Shown: positions 26,464 to 36,480, counted from the stretch's first letter. The stretch is DNA of 64,000 bases from an uncultured Acetatifactor sp. (GCA_947627115.1 CANQUQ010000008.1:28685-92684); one strand, 5' to 3'. Translations and numbers: made by a program. Notes: generated from the sequence alone by a model not told the origin.

Positions 26464-27249
26464 ATGGAATACATACTGTATGAACAGAAGGGTGATTACG
26501 CAATTATCACCATCAACAGAGAGAAGGCACTGAACGCCCTGAATTCCCAGGTCCTTGAGGAACTGGACGCCACCCTGGACGGCGTGGATCTTGCACAGGT
26601 GCGCTGCCTGATCCTTACCGGCGCAGGCCAGAAGTCCTTTGTGGCAGGCGCTGATATCGGAGAGATGAGCACTCTGACAAAGGCGGAGGGTGAGGCCTTC
26701 GGCAAGAAGGGGAACGATGTGTTCCGCAAGCTGGAGACTTTTCCCGTTCCCGTGATCGCAGCGGTCAACGGTTTTGCGCTGGGCGGCGGCTGTGAGATCT
26801 CCATGAGCTGTGATATCCGTATCTGCTCCGACAACGCAGTGTTCGGCCAGCCGGAGACAGGCCTGGGCATCACGCCCGGCTTCGGCGGCACTCAGAGACT
26901 GGCCCGTCTGGTGGGCGCCGGCATGGCGAAGCAGATGATCTATACGGCGCGCAACATCAAGGCTGACGAGGCCTACAGGATCGGTCTGGTAAACGCGGTC
27001 TACACGCAGGAAGAGCTGCTTCCCGCCGCAGAAAAGATGGCGGCAGGCATTGCAAAGAATGCGCCTATCGCCGTGCGCAACTGCAAGAAGGCGATCAACG
27101 AGGGCCTGGATGTGGACATGGACGAGGCTATCGTGATCGAGGAAAAGCTCTTCGGCGACTGCTTTGAGACCGAGGATCAGAAATACGGCATGGCCTTCTT
27201 CCTTGACAAGAACAAGGAGAAGGTGAAGGAGCCGTTCAAGAATCGTTAA
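26464..27249 (+). CDS. crt: Crotonase (3-hydroxybutyryl-CoA dehydratase)
   Basis: Enoyl-CoA hydratase-type enzyme removing water from 3-hydroxybutyryl-CoA to give crotonyl-CoA; 261 residues. Oxyanion-hole segments FVAGADIGEM and FALGGGCEISMSCDIR, and the two catalytic glutamates in the NAVFGQPETGLGITPGFGG context (the second) and GGGCE region. RBS GGAAAGAGGC upstream. Second in the butyrate pathway cluster. Confidence 0.96.
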   Translation: MEYILYEQKGDYAIITINREKALNALNSQVLEELDATLDGVDLAQVRCLILTGAGQKSFVAGADIGEMSTLTKAEGEAFGKKGNDVFRKLETFPVPVIAAVNGFALGGGCEISMSCDIRICSDNAVFGQPETGLGITPGFGGTQRLARLVGAGMAKQMIYTARNIKADEAYRIGLVNAVYTQEELLPAAEKMAAGIAKNAPIAVRNCKKAINEGLDVDMDEAIVIEEKLFGDCFETEDQKYGMAFFLDKNKEKVKEPFKNR

Positions 27250-27283
27250 TTATGAGAATTAAGAATATAAGGAGGAACGTTCA

Positions 27284-28126
27284 ATGAAAGTAGGTATTAT
27301 CGGTGCGGGCACCATGGGTGCCGGAATTGCTCAGGCGTTTGCAATGACAGACGGATATGAGGTATGTCTGTGTGACATTAAGCAGGAGTTCGCGGATGGC
27401 GGCAAGGCAAGGATCCTGAAGAATCTGAATTTCCTGGTAGGCAAGGAGAAGATCACCCAGGAGAAGGCTGATGCCATCGCAGCAAAGATCGTGACCGGTC
27501 TGAAGGACATCTGCACGGACTGCGATCTTGTGATCGAGGTCGCTCCTGAGAACATGCAGATCAAGAAGACGACCTTCCAGGAGCTGCAGGCGATCGTAAA
27601 GCCTGACTGCATCTTTGCCACCAATACATCTTCCCTGTCCATCACCGAGATCGGCGCAGGTCTTGACAGGCCCATGATCGGCATGCACTTCTTCAATCCT
27701 GCCGACAGGATGAAGCTGGTGGAGGTGATCGCGGGTGCAAATACTCCCGACAGCCTGGTGGAGAAGATCAAGTCCATCGCGACCGAGATCGGCAAGACTC
27801 CCGTAGAGGTGAAGGAAGCTCCCGGATTTGTGGTGAACAGGATCCTGATTCCCATGATCAACGAGGCCATCGGCATTTACGCCGAGGGCATTGCAAGCGT
27901 GCAGGATATCGACACCGCTATGCAGTTGGGCGCATCTCATCCCATGGGGCCTCTGGCGCTGGGCGATCTGGTAGGCCTTGACATCGTGCTGGCCATCATG
28001 GAGGTGCTGCAGAGCGAGACGGGCGATTCCAAATACCGTCCTCATCCCCTGCTCCGCAAGATGGTACGCGCAGGCAAGCTGGGCAAGAAGACCGGCGTGG
28101 GCTTCTACGACTACAGCAAGAAGTAA
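27284..28126 (+). CDS. hbd: 3-hydroxybutyryl-CoA dehydrogenase
   Basis: Reduces acetoacetyl-CoA to 3-hydroxybutyryl-CoA; 280 residues. N-terminal dinucleotide motif [13 protein letters not shown], catalytic His in [12 protein letters not shown] paired with Glu in VIEVAPENM, then [14 protein letters not shown] and the C-terminal [27 protein letters not shown]. Third gene of the cluster although it acts before crt. Confidence 0.96.
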   Translation: MKVGIIGAGTMGAGIAQAFAMTDGYEVCLCDIKQEFADGGKARILKNLNFLVGKEKITQEKADAIAAKIVTGLKDICTDCDLVIEVAPENMQIKKTTFQELQAIVKPDCIFATNTSSLSITEIGAGLDRPMIGMHFFNPADRMKLVEVIAGANTPDSLVEKIKSIATEIGKTPVEVKEAPGFVVNRILIPMINEAIGIYAEGIASVQDIDTAMQLGASHPMGPLALGDLVGLDIVLAIMEVLQSETGDSKYRPHPLLRKMVRAGKLGKKTGVGFYDYSKK

Positions 28127-28217
28127 TACGTTCATTATAGAAGAAAAAAGCGGCGGACTCCGGAGAATGCTGTGGGGCCGCCGAAATTCAACATAAATAA
28201 ATGGAGGAATGGAAATC

Positions 28218-29369
28218 ATGGATTTTACGTTGCGCAAAGAACATGAAATGGCGCGCGCTCTGTTCAAAGAGTTCGCCGAAAAAGAAGTAAAGCCTCTGGC
28301 TCAGGAAGTGGATGAGACAGAAGTTTTTCCCAGAGGGACCGTTGACAAGATGGCGAAGAACGGTTTCCTGGGGATCCCCGTTCCCAAGGAGTACGGCGGA
28401 CAGGGCTGCGATCCTCTCACCTATGTAATGTGCGTGGAGGAGCTGTCCAAGGTCTGCGGCACCACGGGCGTTATCGTGTCCGCACACACCTCTCTGTGCT
28501 GCGACCCTATCATGACCTTCGGCACCGAGGAGCAGAAGCAGAAATATCTTGTTCCCCTGGCGAAGGGTGAAAAGCTGGGCGCATTCGGCCTGACCGAGCC
28601 CGGCGCAGGCACCGACGCACAGGGCCAGCAGACCAAGGCTGTGCTGGACGGGAAGGAGTATGTGCTGAACGGTTCCAAGATCTTTATCACCAACGGTAAG
28701 GAAGCCGACGTGTACGTTGTGTTCGCCGTTACCGGCATGATCGAGAAGCGCGGCAGAATGATGAAGGAGATCTCCGCATTCATCGTGGAAAAGGGAATGC
28801 CCGGCTTCACTTTCGGAACCAAGGAGAAGAAAATGGGTATCCGCGGATCTTCTACATACGAGCTGATCTTCACCGACTGCCGTGTGCCCCAGGAGAATAT
28901 GCTGGGCAAGCAGGGCCAGGGCTTCAAGATCGCTATGCACACCCTGGACGGCGGCCGGATCGGTATCGCGGCACAGGCTCTCGGCATCGCGGAGGGCGCT
29001 CTGGAAAGGACCATCGCATACACCAAGGAGAGAAAGCAGTTCGGCAGATCCATCGCCGCTCAGCAGAACACCCAGTTCCAGCTGGCAGATATGGCCACCA
29101 AGGTCCAGGCCGCACAGCTTCTTGTCTATAAGGCAGCTATGGCAAAGGCCAGCCAGAAGGAGTACGGTTTTGAGGCAGCTCAGGCAAAGCTTTATGCGGC
29201 GGAGGTCGCAATGGAGGTCACCACAAAGGCGGTCCAGCTCCACGGCGGCTACGGCTACACCAGAGAGTATGATGTGGAGCGCATGATGCGTGATGCAAAG
29301 ATCACCGAGATCTACGAGGGTACCAGCGAGGTTCAGCGTATGGTCATCAGCGCAGCGCTGCTGAAGTAA
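28218..29369 (+). CDS. bcd: Butyryl-CoA dehydrogenase
   Basis: FAD acyl-CoA dehydrogenase that reduces crotonyl-CoA to butyryl-CoA, normally in complex with EtfAB and bifurcating electrons to ferredoxin. 383 residues from ATG 28218, chosen because GGAGG (28203-28207) is ten bases away, while the ATG at 28209 almost touches it. Conserved AFGLTEPGAGTDAQGQ, FITNG, and the catalytic glutamate in ITEIYEGTSEVQRM. Directly followed by etfB and etfA. Confidence 0.96.
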   Translation: MDFTLRKEHEMARALFKEFAEKEVKPLAQEVDETEVFPRGTVDKMAKNGFLGIPVPKEYGGQGCDPLTYVMCVEELSKVCGTTGVIVSAHTSLCCDPIMTFGTEEQKQKYLVPLAKGEKLGAFGLTEPGAGTDAQGQQTKAVLDGKEYVLNGSKIFITNGKEADVYVVFAVTGMIEKRGRMMKEISAFIVEKGMPGFTFGTKEKKMGIRGSSTYELIFTDCRVPQENMLGKQGQGFKIAMHTLDGGRIGIAAQALGIAEGALERTIAYTKERKQFGRSIAAQQNTQFQLADMATKVQAAQLLVYKAAMAKASQKEYGFEAAQAKLYAAEVAMEVTTKAVQLHGGYGYTREYDVERMMRDAKITEIYEGTSEVQRMVISAALLK

Positions 29370-29419
29370 GCCCCGAACCAGTCAACCTATCAAAAACGAA
29401 AACAAGGAGTGAAAATACA

Positions 29420-30202
29420 ATGAAAGTTGTTGTTTGTATCAAGCAGGTTCCCGATACCAAGGGCGGCGTAAAGTTCAATCCCGACGGTACTCTGGACAGA
29501 GCTGCAATGATGACGATTATGAACCCTGACGACAAGGCCGGCCTGGAGGCTGCCCTGAGACTGAAGGATCAGTACGGCGCGGAGGTCACCGTTCTCACCA
29601 TGGGCCTTCCCAAGGCGGAGGATGTGCTTCGGGAGGCGATCGCCATGGGTGCCGACAAGGGCGTTCTGGTCACCGACAGAGTGCTGGGCGGCGCAGACAC
29701 CTGGGCTACATCCCAGACTCTGGCAGGCGCACTGAGAAATATGGACTATGACCTGATCATCACCGGCCGCCAGGCCATCGACGGCGATACCGCACAGGTG
29801 GGGCCCCAGATCTCCGAGCACCTTGATATTCCCGTTATCTCCTACGCACAGAGCCTTAAGATCGAGGGAGACAGCGTGATCGTGGAGCGTCAGTATGACG
29901 ACAGATATCATGTCCTGAAGGCAAAGATGCCCTGCCTGATCACCGCTCTGGCAGAGCTGAACGAGCCCAGATATATGACTCCCGGCGGAATCTTCGACGC
30001 ATGCAAGGCAGAGATCACCGTGTGGGGCAGAGCTGACCTGAAGGATGTGGAGGATTCCAACTTAGGTCTGAAGGGATCTCCTACCCAGATCGCAAAGGCT
30101 TCCGATAAGGTGAGAAAGGGAGCGGGCGAGAAGGTAAGCCTGGATCCCGGCGAATCCGTTGACTATATTGTCGGCAAGTTGAAAGAAAAACACGTGATCT
30201 GA
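29420..30202 (+). CDS. etfB: Electron transfer flavoprotein subunit beta
   Basis: 260 residues, with MKVVVCIKQVPDTKGGVKFN at the start and the nucleotide-binding ITGRQAIDGDTAQVGPQI in the middle. In butyrate producers EtfB binds the bifurcating FAD and NADH. RBS AAGGAGTG. Forms the EtfAB heterodimer with the next gene. Confidence 0.96.
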   Translation: MKVVVCIKQVPDTKGGVKFNPDGTLDRAAMMTIMNPDDKAGLEAALRLKDQYGAEVTVLTMGLPKAEDVLREAIAMGADKGVLVTDRVLGGADTWATSQTLAGALRNMDYDLIITGRQAIDGDTAQVGPQISEHLDIPVISYAQSLKIEGDSVIVERQYDDRYHVLKAKMPCLITALAELNEPRYMTPGGIFDACKAEITVWGRADLKDVEDSNLGLKGSPTQIAKASDKVRKGAGEKVSLDPGESVDYIVGKLKEKHVI

Positions 30203-30242
30203 TGAGTGTCTCAGGTGCAAAAAATAACATGGAGGAAGAACA

Positions 30243-31289
30243 ATGAATTTAGAAGAATATAAAGGTGTATATGTCTTCGCACAGCAGGTAGACAATTGTG
30301 TAAACAATATTGCCTTTGAGCTGATCGGCAAGGGAAAAGATCTCGCCGAGGCTCTTGGCACCGAAGTGACTGCTGTCCTGGTAGGAAGCGGCGTGAAGGA
30401 TCTGGCTGACCAACTGGCCGAGTACGGCGCCGACAGGGTGATCGTTGTGGACGATCCCCAGCTGAAGGAGTACAGGACCGAGCCCTATGCTCATGCTCTG
30501 GCTTCCGTGATCAGGAAGTACAAACCCGAAATCTTCCTGGTAGGTGCCACCGCCATCGGCCGCGACCTTGGCCCCCGCGTTTCCGCCAGGATCCACACCG
30601 GTCTTACCGCAGACTGCACACAGCTGGATATCGGCGATTTCCCTCTTGCTCCGGTTCCCGGCAAGGAGCAGAAGCACAATCAGCTGCTGATGACCCGTCC
30701 CGCATTCGGCGGCAACACCATTGCCACCATCGCGTGCCCCGACTTCCGTCCTCAGATGGCTACCGTCCGTCCCGGCGTAATGCAGAAGCGTGAGAGACAG
30801 GTGGGCGTCAAGGCGAATATAGAGGAGTTCAATCCCGGATTCACTCCCGACCACAAGTATGTGGAGATCCTGGAGGTGGTGAAAGCCGTTACAAATACCG
30901 TAGATATCATGGATGCAAAGATCCTGGTATCCGGCGGCAGGGGAATGGGAAGCCCTGAGAACTTCAAGATGCTGGAGGATCTGGCCGAGGTCCTGGGCGG
31001 TCAGGTGAGCTGCTCCCGTGCGGTGGTGGACGCCGGCTGGAAGCCCAAGGATATGCAGGTGGGCCAGACCGGCAAGACCGTTCGTCCCAATGTGTACTTT
31101 GCCATCGGTATCTCCGGTGCGATCCAGCATCTGGCAGGTATGGAGGAGTCCGACATCATCATTGCCATCAACAAGGATGAGAGCGCTCCGATCTTTGATG
31201 TAGCCGACTACGGCGTTGTGGGCGACCTGAACAAGATCGTTCCCGCGCTGACCGAGAAGCTGCGCGCAGAGATTGCAAAGAACAACTGA
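30243..31289 (+). CDS. etfA: Electron transfer flavoprotein subunit alpha
   Basis: 348 residues, partner of EtfB. The N-terminal half carries [20 protein letters not shown]; the C-terminal FAD-binding domain has [44 protein letters not shown] and [22 protein letters not shown]. Last gene of the operon; a strong terminator follows. Confidence 0.96.
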   Translation: MNLEEYKGVYVFAQQVDNCVNNIAFELIGKGKDLAEALGTEVTAVLVGSGVKDLADQLAEYGADRVIVVDDPQLKEYRTEPYAHALASVIRKYKPEIFLVGATAIGRDLGPRVSARIHTGLTADCTQLDIGDFPLAPVPGKEQKHNQLLMTRPAFGGNTIATIACPDFRPQMATVRPGVMQKRERQVGVKANIEEFNPGFTPDHKYVEILEVVKAVTNTVDIMDAKILVSGGRGMGSPENFKMLEDLAEVLGGQVSCSRAVVDAGWKPKDMQVGQTGKTVRPNVYFAIGISGAIQHLAGMEESDIIIAINKDESAPIFDVADYGVVGDLNKIVPALTEKLRAEIAKNN

Positions 31290-31303
31290 ACCTATGTGAT
31301 CAG

Positions 31304-31337
31304 GACCCCGGAGGCTTCGGCCGCCGGGGTCTTTTTT
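31304..31337 (+). terminator. Terminator of the butyrate operon
   Basis: GACCCCGG.GGC-TTCG-GCC.CCGGGGTC stem-loop followed by TTTTTT. Confidence 0.92.
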
Positions 31338-31382
31338 GGGGGCAGGGCCGCATATACTTGTAGAAAAGCATTGGATGTGGAT

Positions 31383-31880
31383 ATGAAACAAATTTTCGGG
31401 AAGCCTGACATAGGAAAAGACGACGCGAAGTCTCTGGCAATCAGCATTGCCATCAGTCTCGGCGCAGGAATTCTGAGTGCTCTTCTCACAATGGGAAACA
31501 TGCGCATGTATGCGGACATGTATAAGCCGCCCCTGGCTCCTCCGGGCTGGCTTTTCCCCATTGTCTGGACAATACTCTACATACTCATGGGCATTGCCGC
31601 CTGGAGGATCTACCGGTCCCGATGCGGAGACAGAAGGCTGGCGCTGTCCCTGTACGGCAATCAGCTGCTGCTCAATGTGGTCTGGCCGCTGCTTTTTTTT
31701 AATCTGAAGGCATATTTTTTCGCCTTGGGATGGCTGGTCCTGCTGTGGGCATTTATCTATCTGACTATAAAGCAGTTCCTGCAATTGGATAAAACGGCGG
31801 GAAGACTGCTGTTTCCCTACTTGGCATGGGTGACATTTGCCGGCTATCTCAATCTGGCCATTGCCATTCATTATATGTGA
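31383..31880 (+). CDS. TspO/MBR family membrane protein
   Basis: 165 residues from ATG 31383, five predicted membrane helices. The family motifs are clear: KPPLAPPGWLFPIVWTILYI, LLLNVVWPLLFF and PYLAWVTFAGYLNLAIA. TspO proteins bind porphyrins and related ligands; the role in anaerobes is uncertain. The RBS is poor (GGATG before the ATG). The upstream in-frame extension to 31296 would run through the etf terminator and is rejected. Confidence 0.88.
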   Translation: MKQIFGKPDIGKDDAKSLAISIAISLGAGILSALLTMGNMRMYADMYKPPLAPPGWLFPIVWTILYILMGIAAWRIYRSRCGDRRLALSLYGNQLLLNVVWPLLFFNLKAYFFALGWLVLLWAFIYLTIKQFLQLDKTAGRLLFPYLAWVTFAGYLNLAIAIHYM

Positions 31881-32006
31881 GAAAAACCTTTTCAAAATCA
31901 TGTAGAATGAAGCCGCAGGCTGTGGTATACTGTAGGGGCAGAGTGTTCACGCATTCTGCCCCGATCACTGTACACCCGTGCACGAATATAGATTTGAGAG
32001 GACGTA

Positions 32007-32492
32007 ATGGCGAAACAAAAGGAGATCAAGACGAACGCAATGCGCATACTGGAGACCATGAACATACCCTTTCGGCACATGACATATGAGTGCGGCGAGT
32101 TCGTGGACGGGATCCAGGTCGCGGACAAGCTGGGACTGCCGCATGAAAAAATGTACAAGACGCTTGTGACCGTGGGGAACAGCAAAAATTATTTTGTGTT
32201 CGTGATCCCTATCGAGGCGGAACTGGATCTGAAGGCGGCAGCCAGGAGCGTGGGAGAAAAGAATGTAGAGATGATCCACGTGAAGGACATTAACAGTGTG
32301 ACCGGTTATATCCGGGGCGGCTGCACTGCGGTGGGAATGAAAAAGCAGTATGTGACCAGGATCGACAGCACGGCCGAGGCACTGCCGGAAATGATCGTCA
32401 GCGGAGGACGTATCGGTTCGCAGCTGGCACTTGCGCCGGGCGATCTCGCCAGGGCATCCGGGGCAGAATTTGCAGACATTGTGCGCCACTGA
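32007..32492 (+). CDS. ybaK: YbaK/EbsC-family Cys-tRNA(Pro) deacylase
   Basis: 161-residue trans-editing enzyme that hydrolyses mischarged Cys-tRNA(Pro). Family features: GLPHEKMYKTLVTVGNSKNY with the key lysine, EKNVEMIHVKDINSVTGYIRGGCTAVG, and a terminal GGRIGSQLALAPGDLARASG. RBS GAGAGGAC. Confidence 0.9.
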   Translation: MAKQKEIKTNAMRILETMNIPFRHMTYECGEFVDGIQVADKLGLPHEKMYKTLVTVGNSKNYFVFVIPIEAELDLKAAARSVGEKNVEMIHVKDINSVTGYIRGGCTAVGMKKQYVTRIDSTAEALPEMIVSGGRIGSQLALAPGDLARASGAEFADIVRH

Positions 32493-32554
32493 CAGCGCAG
32501 GTCCTAAAACAGTGGGAAAAGTTTCATAAAAATCGGAAAGGCGTGGAAGAATAA

Positions 32555-33226
32555 ATGAAGCGGAATGTGAGCCTGCAGGAGATATCCGACGGCCGCCTGT
32601 ACGGGGAGAACGATATGGTAAGGGCGGACTGTCACGGCTGTCCGGATTGCTTCCGGTGCTGTGTGGGCATGGGAAATTCCGTTGTTTTAGATCCCTTTGA
32701 TATATACCGCCTGCAGTCGGGCGAGGGAAGGACACTGGCCGAGTTCTTGTCGGAGGGAAGCATCGAACTGAATGTGGTGGACGGTCTGGTCCTTCCAAAT
32801 CTTCGGATGTCCGGGAGCGGAGAGCGCTGTTCTTTTCTCAGTGAGAACGGCCGCTGCGGCATTCATGAGAGCCGGCCGGGCATCTGCAGGCTGTTCCCGC
32901 TGGGAAGATATTATGAGAACGGCGATTTCCGGTACTTCCTGCAGACCGGGGAGTGCAGCCGGACGGACAGGTCCAAGGTGAAGGTCTCCAGGTGGATCGA
33001 CACGCCGGATCCGGGCCGATATCATGATTTTCTCTGCAGGTGGCACTATTATCTGAACGCTCTGGAGGAAAGGGTCCTGGGAGTGGAGGACAGTGAAGCC
33101 TCCAAACGGCTCAATCTTTCCATGCTGCAGTGTTTTTATCTGACTCCCTACGACACGGCCCGAAGTTTTTATGAGCAGTTTGAAGAGCGAAGTTCGGCAA
33201 ACAGAAAGGAAAACAGTTTTTTATAG
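32555..33226 (+). CDS. YkgJ-type cysteine cluster protein
   Basis: 223 residues. An N-terminal cysteine cluster CHGCPDCFRCC and a second set in CSFLSENGRCGIHESRPGIC are the zinc- or Fe-S-binding pattern of the YkgJ/CxxCxxCC family. Function unknown to me; often linked to metal binding or oxidative chemistry. The stop is immediately followed by the ATG of the carboxypeptidase gene, so the two are coupled. Confidence 0.82.
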   Translation: MKRNVSLQEISDGRLYGENDMVRADCHGCPDCFRCCVGMGNSVVLDPFDIYRLQSGEGRTLAEFLSEGSIELNVVDGLVLPNLRMSGSGERCSFLSENGRCGIHESRPGICRLFPLGRYYENGDFRYFLQTGECSRTDRSKVKVSRWIDTPDPGRYHDFLCRWHYYLNALEERVLGVEDSEASKRLNLSMLQCFYLTPYDTARSFYEQFEERSSANRKENSFL

Positions 33227-34450
33227 ATGGACAGAGAAGAAGTGCTGCAGTCCGTAGAGGACGAGGCTCAGGAGCAGCAGCGAAGACAAAAGAGAAAACA
33301 GCGCATCGAAGAGATGAAGCGTGAGAAAAAAAGAGCGCAGATCAGGAATCGCTGTCTGGTCGGCGCAGGATTGGCTGTGTGCCTTATGGCAGGAATCGGC
33401 ATTGCCGCTCTGGTGCGCTCTGCCGTAACGTCGCCTTCCGCCCCGCCGGCGGACGCCGGCCGGCAGCAGGCGGGGAATGCGATCGTGGAAGCGGCGGAGG
33501 GGCCAGAAGGTCCTGACATCACACAGACCGCAGAAGAAGGGACCGATATCACTCAGGAGAGGGAGCCTGCGGGGGAGCCCGATTCCACCCAGGAGCCTGC
33601 CGTTCCTGTATTTGCGGCCTCGGCTACCGATGTCACTGCAGGCTTCAGCGATACGATCGTCAGCGAGTACGGTATTCTGATCGATGTGGAATCCGGGACC
33701 GTCCTGGCCGGCAGAGATGCCCATGCGCGAATGAATCCCGCCTCCATGACTAAGATATTGACGGTGCTTACGGCCGCCGAGGCCCTGGGCCTGGAGGATG
33801 ACACTTCGGAAATTCTGAACGATACTTTTACCATGACCGTCGATATTACGGATTACTGCTATGTGAACGGCTGTTCCGTCGTGGGATATGAGGTGGGGGA
33901 GACGGCAACGGTCCGGGATCTGTTCTACGGCACTATCCTCCCTTCCGGGGCGGACGCCGCACTTGGGCTCGCCGTCTATGTGTCAGGGTCTCAGGAGGCA
34001 TTCGTGGAGCTGATGAATCAAAAGCTGGATGAGCTGGGACTTGCAGAGAGCACACACTTTGTCAACTGCGTGGGGCTCTACGACGATCAGCACTACAGCA
34101 CGGTCTACGATATTGCGGTGCTTTTGGAGGAGGCTTCGAAGAACGGTCTGTGCAGACAGGTGCTGTCGGCCCACACCTACACGACCACCTTCACGGAGGA
34201 GCATCCGGAGGGAATGGTGCTCTCCAATTGGTTCCTGCGGAGGATGGAAGACCGGGATACCCACGGCCAGGTCCTTTACGGGAAGACGGGCTATGTGAAA
34301 CAGTCGGGACACTGCGCGGCCAGTCTTGCCAGTGATATGAACGGAAAAGAGTATTTGTGCGTAACGGCGGGCTCCAGCAGCGTCTGGCAGTGTATCCGCG
34401 ATCAGGTGGAGCTGTTTCAGGGTTATCTTACGGAGGAAGGATCGACATGA
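33227..34450 (+). CDS. Serine-type D-alanyl-D-alanine carboxypeptidase
   Basis: S11-type penicillin-binding protein trimming stem peptides; 407 residues. A charged cytoplasmic start (KREKKRAQIRNR) precedes a membrane anchor (GLAVCLMAGIGIAALV) and a ~90-residue Pro/Thr/Glu-rich spacer. Active-site SxxK is in MNPASMTKIL, the second motif lies around LPSGADAAL (SGA where SxN is usual) and KTG in LYGKTGYVKQSGHC. Start at 33227 directly after the upstream stop. It overlaps the next gene by ATGA. Confidence 0.9.
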   Translation: MDREEVLQSVEDEAQEQQRRQKRKQRIEEMKREKKRAQIRNRCLVGAGLAVCLMAGIGIAALVRSAVTSPSAPPADAGRQQAGNAIVEAAEGPEGPDITQTAEEGTDITQEREPAGEPDSTQEPAVPVFAASATDVTAGFSDTIVSEYGILIDVESGTVLAGRDAHARMNPASMTKILTVLTAAEALGLEDDTSEILNDTFTMTVDITDYCYVNGCSVVGYEVGETATVRDLFYGTILPSGADAALGLAVYVSGSQEAFVELMNQKLDELGLAESTHFVNCVGLYDDQHYSTVYDIAVLLEEASKNGLCRQVLSAHTYTTTFTEEHPEGMVLSNWFLRRMEDRDTHGQVLYGKTGYVKQSGHCAASLASDMNGKEYLCVTAGSSSVWQCIRDQVELFQGYLTEEGST

Positions 34451-36057
34451 GAACAACAAAGCGTATAAAATTGAGGGCGGCTGTCTGGAGCGGTATTTTT
34501 ATTCTGCTCCTCACAATGTCCACGGGCTGCGGGCGCAGTCATACGGAAGAGTCGACCGCATCCGACGCCGGCGTCGCCACAGAGACGGAAAGTCCCGCGG
34601 CGGATGATTCGGACAAGGCCGAAGACGGGAGGACGGAGAACACTCCCGCACCCAGCCAGGAACCCACTCCGCAGCCGGAAGAAATTGCCTCGAATGAGCT
34701 CAAGGCGCTGGCCGTGGACGGAACACGGCTGGTGGACAGCGACGGCGCCCCGGTACAGCTCAGAGGCATCAGTACGCATGGTCTGGCCTGGTTTCCCGAC
34801 TATGTAAATGAGGACTGGTTCCGGCAGATGAAGGAGGAGTGGGGGGCCAATGTGGTCCGACTGGCCATGTATACGGCCGAGAGTGGCGGCTACTGTACAG
34901 GCGGAGATCAGGAAAAATTAAAGGCTCTGATCCGGGATGGGGTACAGTATGCCACGGACTGCGGGCTGTACGTGATCATCGACTGGCATATCCTGTCTGA
35001 CAGCAATCCCAACACTTACATAGATGAGTCCAAGGCATTTTTTGAGGAAATGTCCCAGGAGTATGCGGACCATGACAATGTGCTCTACGAGATATGCAAC
35101 GAGCCGAACAGCGGCACCTCCTGGAAGGATGTGAAGTCCTACGCGGAACAGGTGATCGACGTGATCCGGGAAAACGACGGGGACGGGGTCATTCTGGTGG
35201 GCACCCCCAACTGGTGCCAGTATGTGGATCAGGCGGCCGAGGACCCCATCGAGGGTCGTGAGAACGTGATGTACACACTGCATTTTTATGCATCCACGCA
35301 CAAGGAGTCTCTGCGCGATGCCATGGTGGAGGCCATTGAGGCAGGGCTTCCCATTTTCGTGTCCGAGTACGGCATCTGTGACGCCAGCGGGAACGGAGCC
35401 ATCGATGAGTATCAGGCCGACGAGTGGGTCAGGGTCATGAATGAGAACGGCGTCAGCTACGTGGCCTGGAGCATGTCCAACAAGGCGGAGACCGCCTCCA
35501 TCTTCAAGAGCAGTTGTGCCAAAACAAAGAATTTCTCTCAGGAGGACCTGAGTGATTCCGGAAGGTGGCTGTATGAGATGCTGACCGGAGCCGACAGCGG
35601 GACTGCCGGCGCTCAGGGCGGGTCCGACGGCAAAACGCCGGCACGGCCGTCCCAGGAAGGTACCGGGCAGGATACGGCGCCTTCACAGGACAAGGCACCC
35701 ACGCAGGATGCGGCGCCGACACAGGATAAGGCCACGGTCCTGACAGGCAGCGACGGCCTCGATGTCTCCGCCCAGGTAATCAGCTCCTGGGAGCAGGGAG
35801 ACAGCACCTGTTATCAGTACACGCTCACCGTCACGAACAGCACGGACAGGGATTGCGACAATTGGACGGTGCAGCTTTCCTTTGACGGAGATATCACACT
35901 GGACAGCAGCTGGAACGGAAATTATTCGGTGAACGGCAGCGTACTGACCATATCTTCCGTGGATTACAACGGCGCTATTGCCGCCGGGGGAAGCGTGGGA
36001 GATATCGGTTTTATCGTAAGCGGAAAGAAAGATCTGAGCATATCGGGAGCGAAATAA
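34447..36057 (+). CDS. GH5 endoglucanase lipoprotein with C-terminal CBM2-like module
   Basis: Predicted beta-1,4-glucanase of 536 residues. Lipoprotein signal: FILLLTMSTGCG with Cys at the lipobox, so it is anchored to the outer face of the membrane. A Thr/Ser/Glu-rich spacer leads to the GH5 barrel (~80-390): catalytic acid in YEICNEPNSG and nucleophile in FVSEYGICD. A repetitive APTQDKA linker (~400-430) connects to a ~100-residue carbohydrate-binding module with evenly spaced Trp (NWTVQLSF, SSWNGNYS, VGDIGFIVSG). The ATG overlaps the carboxypeptidase stop, so translation is coupled. Confidence 0.88.
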   Translation: MRTTKRIKLRAAVWSGIFILLLTMSTGCGRSHTEESTASDAGVATETESPAADDSDKAEDGRTENTPAPSQEPTPQPEEIASNELKALAVDGTRLVDSDGAPVQLRGISTHGLAWFPDYVNEDWFRQMKEEWGANVVRLAMYTAESGGYCTGGDQEKLKALIRDGVQYATDCGLYVIIDWHILSDSNPNTYIDESKAFFEEMSQEYADHDNVLYEICNEPNSGTSWKDVKSYAEQVIDVIRENDGDGVILVGTPNWCQYVDQAAEDPIEGRENVMYTLHFYASTHKESLRDAMVEAIEAGLPIFVSEYGICDASGNGAIDEYQADEWVRVMNENGVSYVAWSMSNKAETASIFKSSCAKTKNFSQEDLSDSGRWLYEMLTGADSGTAGAQGGSDGKTPARPSQEGTGQDTAPSQDKAPTQDAAPTQDKATVLTGSDGLDVSAQVISSWEQGDSTCYQYTLTVTNSTDRDCDNWTVQLSFDGDITLDSSWNGNYSVNGSVLTISSVDYNGAIAAGGSVGDIGFIVSGKKDLSISGAK

Positions 36058-36094
36058 GAGTATTTTTCACACCGAAGCGGAAGGGAGGATGAAT

Positions 36095-36460
36095 ATGACC
36101 TACGAAGAAGTGGTAAGGAAGGTAAAGGAGATCGCTGAGGAGGCGGATGTCTCCGGGATCCGGGAGCATGTGGCGTTTCAGTTCAACATCGAGGGCGAAG
36201 GGGCAGGCGCCTTTTACCTGGAGATAAAGGACGGCAGGGCCGCGGTGGAGCCTTATGAATATTATGACAGAGATGTGCTGATCCGGTGTACGGCAGACAC
36301 GCTCCTAAAGATCATCGAGGGCAGGCTGGATCCCGTTTTCGCATTCACGGTCCAGAAGATCAAAGTGGAAGGCGACCTGGGCAAGGCACTTCTTTTAAAG
36401 GAAGTGGCAGGACAGAAGAAGACAGAAAAAAAGAAAGCAGGAAAGAAGGCCCGCCCCTGA
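36095..36460 (+). CDS. SCP2 sterol-binding domain protein
   Basis: About 121 residues from ATG 36095, preferred because AGGGAGG (36082-36088) is optimally placed; an ATG at 36089 sits on the RBS. The SCP2-like fold is suggested by AFQFNIEGEGAGAFYLEIKD, TADTLLKIIEGRLDPVFAFT and KVEGDLGKAL. It may bind a hydrophobic ligand. The tail is a lysine-rich stretch (KKTEKKKAGKKARP) that coincides with the terminator stem. Confidence 0.82.
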   Translation: MTYEEVVRKVKEIAEEADVSGIREHVAFQFNIEGEGAGAFYLEIKDGRAAVEPYEYYDRDVLIRCTADTLLKIIEGRLDPVFAFTVQKIKVEGDLGKALLLKEVAGQKKTEKKKAGKKARP

Positions 36461-36480
36461 GGAAGGGCCTTCTTTCTTTT
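36442..36480. terminator. Terminator shared by SCP2 and DUF4062 genes
   Basis: Perfect 11-bp AAAGAAGGCCC/GGGCCTTCTTT stem (36442-36475) followed by CTTTT. The 5' arm lies inside the SCP2 gene, and the A-rich other side can serve the converging minus-strand gene. Confidence 0.88.

Noticed and set aside
30249..31901. 550-codon minus-strand open frame opposite etfA and tspO
   Set aside because: Covers conserved genes and a terminator on the other strand; composition is His/Gln-rich as expected for an antisense shadow.
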